NCBI GenBank assembly: GCA_001802865.1 | Contig: MHAF01000173.1 | Coordinates: 1 to 56,176, forward strand | Reading direction: 5' to 3' | Length of the DNA: 56,176 nucleotides | DNA from: Ignavibacteria bacterium RBG_16_34_14 | GTDB lineage: Bacteria; Bacteroidota; Ignavibacteria; Ignavibacteriales; Ignavibacteriaceae | Shown: piece by piece, positions 50,661 through 56,176 of the stretch | Layout of the letters: every line of letters starts with the position of its first letter | Position numbering within the stretch: position 1 is the stretch's first letter | Position numbers and translations under genes: made by a program | Notes under the pieces: generated by a model | Databases searched by the model: none | Told to the model about the DNA's origin: nothing | The model's input: the letters and a program-made list of their open reading frames with translations, nothing else

Positions 50661-53123
50661 TTAAAACTCTTCCCCATCATTAAATTCTCCATTTGGTTTT
50701 TCCCCGTCTCTCTCTTGCTTGAAATTATTAAAGTTATAACGGAGATTAAGCATTACCACAGGAGATTCCCTGTTAAAATAATTATACCTGTAAAAATCCT
50801 CTCCTTCTGAAGTGAACTCATATTTTGCAGTGCTAAAGATATCTCTTACTTGCACGGTTAAGGAAAGTTTTCTTTCAAAGAAATTCTGCTTAAAGGCAGC
50901 ATCGGTTGTAAAGAATCCTTCTCTTGTTCCCTGAGAAGAAACAGTAGGACTGTTATAGTTTACATTGAATTGAAATGTGGTTGATTCACTTACTTTAAAT
51001 ACATTATTAAATCTTGAACTCCAGTTAAAGCTTTCTCTTGAGAAAGGTTCATTAAAAAGAAGACCATCTATTTTATAATTATAAAGATTCCCCATCAGGT
51101 TAACGTTCCAGAATTCCAAAGGATCAAGTGTCAGCATCAGCTCGCTGCCAAGTGAATAATCTTTACCAATATTCTCCGAAGTGTTGAGTGTTATATTAGT
51201 TGAGTCCTGATAAATAGACTGTACTCTATCAATTTTATTATGAGTTACACGGTAATAAAGTTCACTCGACAAAACGACTTTACCAATAAATATCTGCAAA
51301 CCAAGCTCATAAGAATCAATATATTCGGGTTCAAGAGAAGGATTACCACGGCGGACATTATTTGCATCCATCCATGTATCAAAAGGCTCAAGTTCCCAGC
51401 CTCCAGGCCGTTGAATCCTGCGTGTGTAGCTTGCCATCATCTGCTTGCCTTCAGCAAATTTATATGAACTGTGAAGAGAAGGAAAGAAATCCCATCGGTC
51501 TATATTAAATTCCTGATTAAGCCTGGTTACTTCAATTGTGCGGAAAGTATATTCTCCTCTTATGCCGCCTTGTAATCCCAAATTACCAAACTGATCTGCA
51601 TACAGAGAGTATACGGCAAGTTCATTTGTTTTATAATTCGCTGTATTGGAGTAAAGAGGCTGTAAAATAAAATCTCCAAATTTAGAATTATATTCTGATA
51701 GTGACGTGTTTTCTTTTGAAATCTCAGCCTCACCTTGCATACCGGCTTCAAATTTTCTATTCTCTCCAAGAGGCAAAGTATAATCAAGCTTACCTTCGAT
51801 ATCAGTTGATGGTCCTGATTCGGTGGTTTTTTTACCACTTGTTTGTATCCCATTATAAAACTCGGAAGTTATAGTTGATTCATCTGAATTATCATATCCG
51901 TAAACCAACTCTCCTTTTAATTCATGTCCATCAGGATTGAAACGATGGAAGTAATTCATATTAAAATCATAATGATTGCCACCTCTATCTCTATCTCCCG
52001 AACTTATATAGGAACTATCCTGGGGTAATAAAATATAATTCAGGAAAGAATTCATCTGACCTTCCCTATTTCCGTATCTTCCGCCAAGGCTCAAAATATC
52101 ATTTTCACCAAGAATGAATTCGAGACCACCTCTTAATCCAAATGAGATCCTTCCCCATTTTCTGTCACCTGTTGAGTTTAAGAAAGAGGTATTGTTATTA
52201 CGAATAAATCTCTGCTCTTCCCTGCTTTCGCCAGGAGAAAATCTCCTGTTGTAATCTATTCCGAAAGTTGTGTTAACATCCTCTGTTTTATATTCAAATA
52301 AAAAATCTCCGCCGTATTTATCATTAAGTCCGGCATTAGCATTCATTATACCGCTCATTCCAATATTCTGATTCTTCTTCAAAATAATATTGATAATACC
52401 TGCAGTTCCTTGAGGATCATATTTTGCAGAAGGATTTGTAATAATCTCTATAGATTTGATTGAGCTTGCAGGTATCTGCTGAAGTGCATCCTGTGCATCA
52501 ACTATTGAAGGGCGTCCATCAATAAGAACTGTAAAATTACCACTTCCTCTTAAGCTCACGTTTCCTTCAATATCAACTGTTACAGAAGGAATGTTTTCAA
52601 GTACATCCACAGCGTTACCAGAAATAACCGTTTGCATCTGGCTTACATCAATAACTTTTTTATCAAGCTGGTATGTAACAGGAGATCTTTCTCCTTCAAC
52701 AACAACATTTTCTAAATTAATTGCTGCCGGTTCAAGATAAATTTCACCAAGATTAATATTCAGATTGTTCCTGTTTATCGAAACATCAAATTGTTTATCA
52801 TTAAAACCAATAAACCTTACATTAACAAAATAATTCCCCGGACGAACTTTACTGATTGTAAAATTACCTTCAGCATCTGTTATTGTTCCTGTTATAACTG
52901 AAGAATCGCTTTTAGACATAACTACGATATTCGCATATTCTATTTTTTGACCTGAGGTAGAATCGAATACTGTCCCTGTAATTGTTCCTCCTGAAAAACC
53001 TTCTCTCTGCTGTGGAAATAACGAAAAAGATAATACTAAAAGAAAGAAAATAAATAATTGAGTTCTACATGACATTAAATAAACCTCTGACCTCTTAAAC
53101 AAACTGTTTTTAACATTAAACAA
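50661..53123 (-). CDS. TonB-dependent receptor, outer-membrane beta-barrel family with carboxypeptidase-regulatory-like N-domain
   Basis: GTITGTVFDSTSGQKIEYANIVV; plug VLENIPSVTVDIEGNVSLRGSGNFTVLIDGRPS; C-terminal barrel. Confidence 0.9.
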   Translation of the reverse strand: MFNVKNSLFKRSEVYLMSCRTQLFIFFLLVLSFSLFPQQREGFSGGTITGTVFDSTSGQKIEYANIVVMSKSDSSVITGTITDAEGNFTISKVRPGNYFVNVRFIGFNDKQFDVSINRNNLNINLGEIYLEPAAINLENVVVEGERSPVTYQLDKKVIDVSQMQTVISGNAVDVLENIPSVTVDIEGNVSLRGSGNFTVLIDGRPSIVDAQDALQQIPASSIKSIEIITNPSAKYDPQGTAGIINIILKKNQNIGMSGIMNANAGLNDKYGGDFLFEYKTEDVNTTFGIDYNRRFSPGESREEQRFIRNNNTSFLNSTGDRKWGRISFGLRGGLEFILGENDILSLGGRYGNREGQMNSFLNYILLPQDSSYISSGDRDRGGNHYDFNMNYFHRFNPDGHELKGELVYGYDNSDESTITSEFYNGIQTSGKKTTESGPSTDIEGKLDYTLPLGENRKFEAGMQGEAEISKENTSLSEYNSKFGDFILQPLYSNTANYKTNELAVYSLYADQFGNLGLQGGIRGEYTFRTIEVTRLNQEFNIDRWDFFPSLHSSYKFAEGKQMMASYTRRIQRPGGWELEPFDTWMDANNVRRGNPSLEPEYIDSYELGLQIFIGKVVLSSELYYRVTHNKIDRVQSIYQDSTNITLNTSENIGKDYSLGSELMLTLDPLEFWNVNLMGNLYNYKIDGLLFNEPFSRESFNWSSRFNNVFKVSESTTFQFNVNYNSPTVSSQGTREGFFTTDAAFKQNFFERKLSLTVQVRDIFSTAKYEFTSEGEDFYRYNYFNRESPVVMLNLRYNFNNFKQERDGEKPNGEFNDGEEF

Positions 53124-53285
53124 AATATTCTCTTAAATGGTTTAACTACAAATATTAAGCATAAATGAAAAATAACAAGGCTAATATAAGCCTTTGCCGG
53201 TTAAAGAGATGTGTGATATGATAGAGCATTTCAGTTTCAAGATAAAGGAAACTCACTCTCATTCTTTGATCTGAGGCGGGAACCT

Positions 53286-53403
53286 TCTCTACAAACATTA
53301 AGTTCCTATGGAACTTCTTAGAATTCCGTTAGGAATTCAATATTTGTAGAAACAAAACCACCCAACAAAACCTTAGAACACCGTAGGTGTTCAATATTTA
53401 TTG
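53286..53403. repeat. Nested/tandem small hairpin repeats
   Basis: aagttcctatggaactt (53300-53316), gaattccgttaggaattc (53321-53338), gaacaccgtaggtgttc (53376-53392), with shared 'tcaatattt..tgaaa' tails. Confidence 0.75.
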
Positions 53404-53696
53404 AAAATAATAATGTCTAATTAGAAATTGCGTTATTCAATCCTGTTGATATTTATGAATCAAAACATGATTTTCACACAACCTCGCAAGAGAGGGACTT
53501 ATTGGAAATAAAACTCGTAACTAATTATCTTCTGACAAGATATTAAATGAGGAGTTAATACCTATTAGAAACCTTTCTCTTTTTAAGAGAAGGGTAGGGT
53601 TGAGTTCATGCTAATAATGAAAAGTTATATCTTGATAAATCTTAGTAATTATTTTACAAAGCCAAAAAAACATTTTAAAATGATTTAATAATGGTT

Positions 53697-54230
53697 TTAA
53701 CCCTCAAGCATCAGTAAGTTTAAATAAAGCATAATAATAATTGCAAACTCAACACCAATTGCAATAACAAAAGCTCTTATGCCGTATTTAAGATATTTAT
53801 GCTTATAAGCATTTATTCTTCCAATAGAGTAAATACTTTTTGAAAAGACCTGGTAAGTAGTTTCATTATCATCAAGAATAATTCCTAACTCCTTAGCATA
53901 ATCTTCAGCAGATTTATATTTAACAATTCCTCCGAAGAACGTTGGAAGAATAATTTTTTTTTCTGCAGGAATACTTTCGGTCTCTTTTATCCTTGGAGAA
54001 ACCACACTTACAAGAAAAAATATAGAGATAATAACAGAAGCAAAATAGATAAAAATCAAAACAGAGGAAAAAATAGTTGGCGGTATTCTTGTATAATGAA
54101 CAATAAAAAACACTGCAAATACTCCAAGCAGAGAAAGCATTGTAAAAGCCTTTTGATCCGCACGCTGCAAAATATTCTGTTCACTTGAGAGTATTTCAAA
54201 GAGTATGTTGATTTTTTTTTCTTCTGTCAT
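53697..54230 (-). CDS. DUF5706/PycTM-like Pycsar-effector-family membrane protein
   Basis: 177 aa; N-terminal helix then RADQKAFTMLSLLGVFAVFFIVH, IYFASVIISIFFLVSVVSPRI and a C-terminal TM, the ADxKA...TM-TM...PRI...TM layout of DUF5706/PycTM. Confidence 0.65.
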   Translation of the reverse strand: MTEEKKINILFEILSSEQNILQRADQKAFTMLSLLGVFAVFFIVHYTRIPPTIFSSVLIFIYFASVIISIFFLVSVVSPRIKETESIPAEKKIILPTFFGGIVKYKSAEDYAKELGIILDDNETTYQVFSKSIYSIGRINAYKHKYLKYGIRAFVIAIGVEFAIIIMLYLNLLMLEG

Positions 54231-54356
54231 AAGAAACCTTTTAATCCAATTATTGATTGAAGTTTCACAAAAAATTTAATACCTAGAATACTGAACCTTT
54301 GGTATAGGGTATAGGGAAAAATATTAATACGTATACCTTATACCATATACCTCCTG

Positions 54357-56176
54357 TCATTTTTCCTTATAAGTTATCGAACCATCCCAGTTTTCATCTA
54401 AAGAAGCGGAATTAAGTTTATCAATTCTATTTATCAGTTCAGCAGATGAATAATCGTTAGGTCGAATCTGCAAAGCTTTTGTAAAGTGTTCTTTCGATTC
54501 AGCAAATTGTTTATGCAGATAAAAATTAAATCCTCTATCATAAAAATCATAATATTTCAAATCTTCTTCTAAAAGAGGATCTGAAACAAATCCTGTTACT
54601 TCATAAACCTTAACTGCTTTTTCTTTCCCTTTCACTTTAATAACGTCGAGAAGTCTTGTATGATATAAGCTGTCATTAATCTTTCTATAAGTGAATTCAG
54701 AAATAAGGATTTTAGTGTTATAAAATTTATTTGCACTTTCAAGTCTTGCAGCAAGGTTCACAGGATCGCCAATTGCAGTATAATCAAAAACCTGTTCGGA
54801 GCCCATATTACCGATTATTACATTGCCAGTATTTATACCGGTTCTGTTCATAATTAAAGGATAACCTTTTTCTTTCCAGGTATTATTCAACTCTCTTAAT
54901 CTCTTTTGTGTAAGAATTGCACTTGCAACCGCAGCATCAGCATGATGTTCAATCATAACAGGTGCACCGAATTCAGCAAGTATTGCGTCACCAATAAATT
55001 TATCTATAGTACCTTCCTTTTCAATAATTATTTTGGTCATTTCCGTAAGATATTCATTCAGAAGAGAAACAAGATCAGAAGGATTCATCTTTTCAGAGAT
55101 TGATGTAAATCCGGATATATCTGAAAAAAGAATTGTAAGCTCCCTCTCTTCACCCCCAAGCTTAAGCTGTTCAGGATTATCAATTAAATTCTCCACAACT
55201 TTATCAGGGACATATCTTGCAAACGCATTCTTTATAAATGCCCTGTCCTTAGCGGAGATAACCTGAATGCTGATCATCATTCCTATAAAAATTAAAAAGA
55301 CAAAGACTGAAACTGAGAATGATGGAAATAAATTGAAGCTGAGAAGCTGGTTATACCCGAAGTATAGAATTAATGAAATCAGAAGCAAAGCTGTGAAATA
55401 AAAAATAAGATTTGTCCTTGGAAGTGCAGTTAAGATTAACAAGACTCCGGAAACAAAAATAATAGCTGCCAGTGGTAAGATATTCCATTTAGTATAAAAC
55501 TGATTGTTTAACATTCCATTTAACAAAGCTGCATGCACAGTAACAAGAGGAACATTTTCTTCAATTGTTGTTTGTCCGAGATCAGAGGTACCGACAGAAA
55601 TATCACTTATAAAAACAAAACTGCCTTCATAAAAATCGAGAAGGTCATCAAGATATTCCGGTTCGTCTGAATACCGAATAAGGTTCTGAACTTCCATCAT
55701 TTTTGATGAGCCATCACTCCAGAATCCGTAATAAGGAATGAAAACATTTCCATATTCATCTATCGGGATTACAACATCTTCATCAAGATAACTTTCAGGT
55801 AGAGATGGTATGATAATATTTTCCCCCCAATTAATGTTTATTTTTTCAAACGGAACTTTGTTATAATCAAGAAAGATTGACAAGCTTACAGCAGGAAAAT
55901 AGAGTGAATCAACTTTTATTATTAAAGGAAAATGACGAAGAATTCCATCTTTATCCCTCACAATAGAAATATGTCCTGAGTTTACAGAAGATCTGGTAAA
56001 TTCATCTTTTTGAGTAAGAGCCCACACAGCATAATATGGTTTACCCTTACCATTCTCTTCAGGTTTTTTAAGAAATCTTTTATGAAGCTGTTCAAAGAAA
56101 ATTCCCGGTTCCCATCTGAAAATCTTTGGAGATTCCTGAAGCTGGAATCCTGCAGGCAGATAAACATTTCCAAGCT
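54357..56176 (-). CDS. CHASE2-type sensor class III adenylate/guanylate cyclase (N-terminus beyond right edge)
   Basis: Extracytoplasmic CHASE2-like region (FVFISDISVGTSDLGQT), three TMs, cyclase LTILFSDISGFTSISE, IDKFIGDAILAEFGAP, FDYTAIGDPVNLAARLE; frame stays open to the window end. Confidence 0.9.
   Translation of the reverse strand, partial: LGNVYLPAGFQLQESPKIFRWEPGIFFEQLHKRFLKKPEENGKGKPYYAVWALTQKDEFTRSSVNSGHISIVRDKDGILRHFPLIIKVDSLYFPAVSLSIFLDYNKVPFEKININWGENIIIPSLPESYLDEDVVIPIDEYGNVFIPYYGFWSDGSSKMMEVQNLIRYSDEPEYLDDLLDFYEGSFVFISDISVGTSDLGQTTIEENVPLVTVHAALLNGMLNNQFYTKWNILPLAAIIFVSGVLLILTALPRTNLIFYFTALLLISLILYFGYNQLLSFNLFPSFSVSVFVFLIFIGMMISIQVISAKDRAFIKNAFARYVPDKVVENLIDNPEQLKLGGEERELTILFSDISGFTSISEKMNPSDLVSLLNEYLTEMTKIIIEKEGTIDKFIGDAILAEFGAPVMIEHHADAAVASAILTQKRLRELNNTWKEKGYPLIMNRTGINTGNVIIGNMGSEQVFDYTAIGDPVNLAARLESANKFYNTKILISEFTYRKINDSLYHTRLLDVIKVKGKEKAVKVYEVTGFVSDPLLEEDLKYYDFYDRGFNFYLHKQFAESKEHFTKALQIRPNDYSSAELINRIDKLNSASLDENWDGSITYKEK

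Noticed and set aside
55982-56173. 63-aa minus ORF at right edge
   Set aside because: Out-of-frame with the cyclase, whose true frame (LGNVYLPAGFQLQESPKIFRWEPG...) stays open to the window end.

Overview
Window from an AT-rich Bacteroidota/Ignavibacteria-like genome (T9SS 'NYPNPFN' sorting domains, TonB receptors, Reg_prop hybrid sensor). Left to right: a GH16-GH3-GH16 beta-glucan locus; a scarred 4.3-10.5 kb stretch where several truncated genes are joined end to end; an NO-stress/nitrate block (Rrf2, hemerythrin, two RIC/YtfE-like genes, one truncated, a TehA/SLAC1 channel, narK-narI-narJ-narH-narG and a diheme cytochrome c); a molybdenum-cofactor operon (moaA, moaC, MOSC, moeA, mobA); an ISXO2-like transposase remnant; tRNA-Ser(UGA); a complete 3.19 kb IS1-family-like element (30272..33462) with perfect 16-bp terminal inverted repeats, an 8-bp target duplication and about 2.2 kb of uncharacterised cargo; a glycosyltransferase; a Reg_prop histidine kinase with LuxR-type regulator; a primary-type sigma factor, M64 peptidase, PolB, porin, CotH and a TonB receptor. 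At the right edge a DUF5706/PycTM-like membrane protein sits directly downstream of a CHASE2-type class III nucleotide cyclase. The best candidates for something new are (1) the sensor-cyclase/PycTM-like pair, a possible membrane-sensing variant of Pycsar, and (2) the cargo-bearing IS1-like element. All family calls come from reading the sequence; no searches were run.
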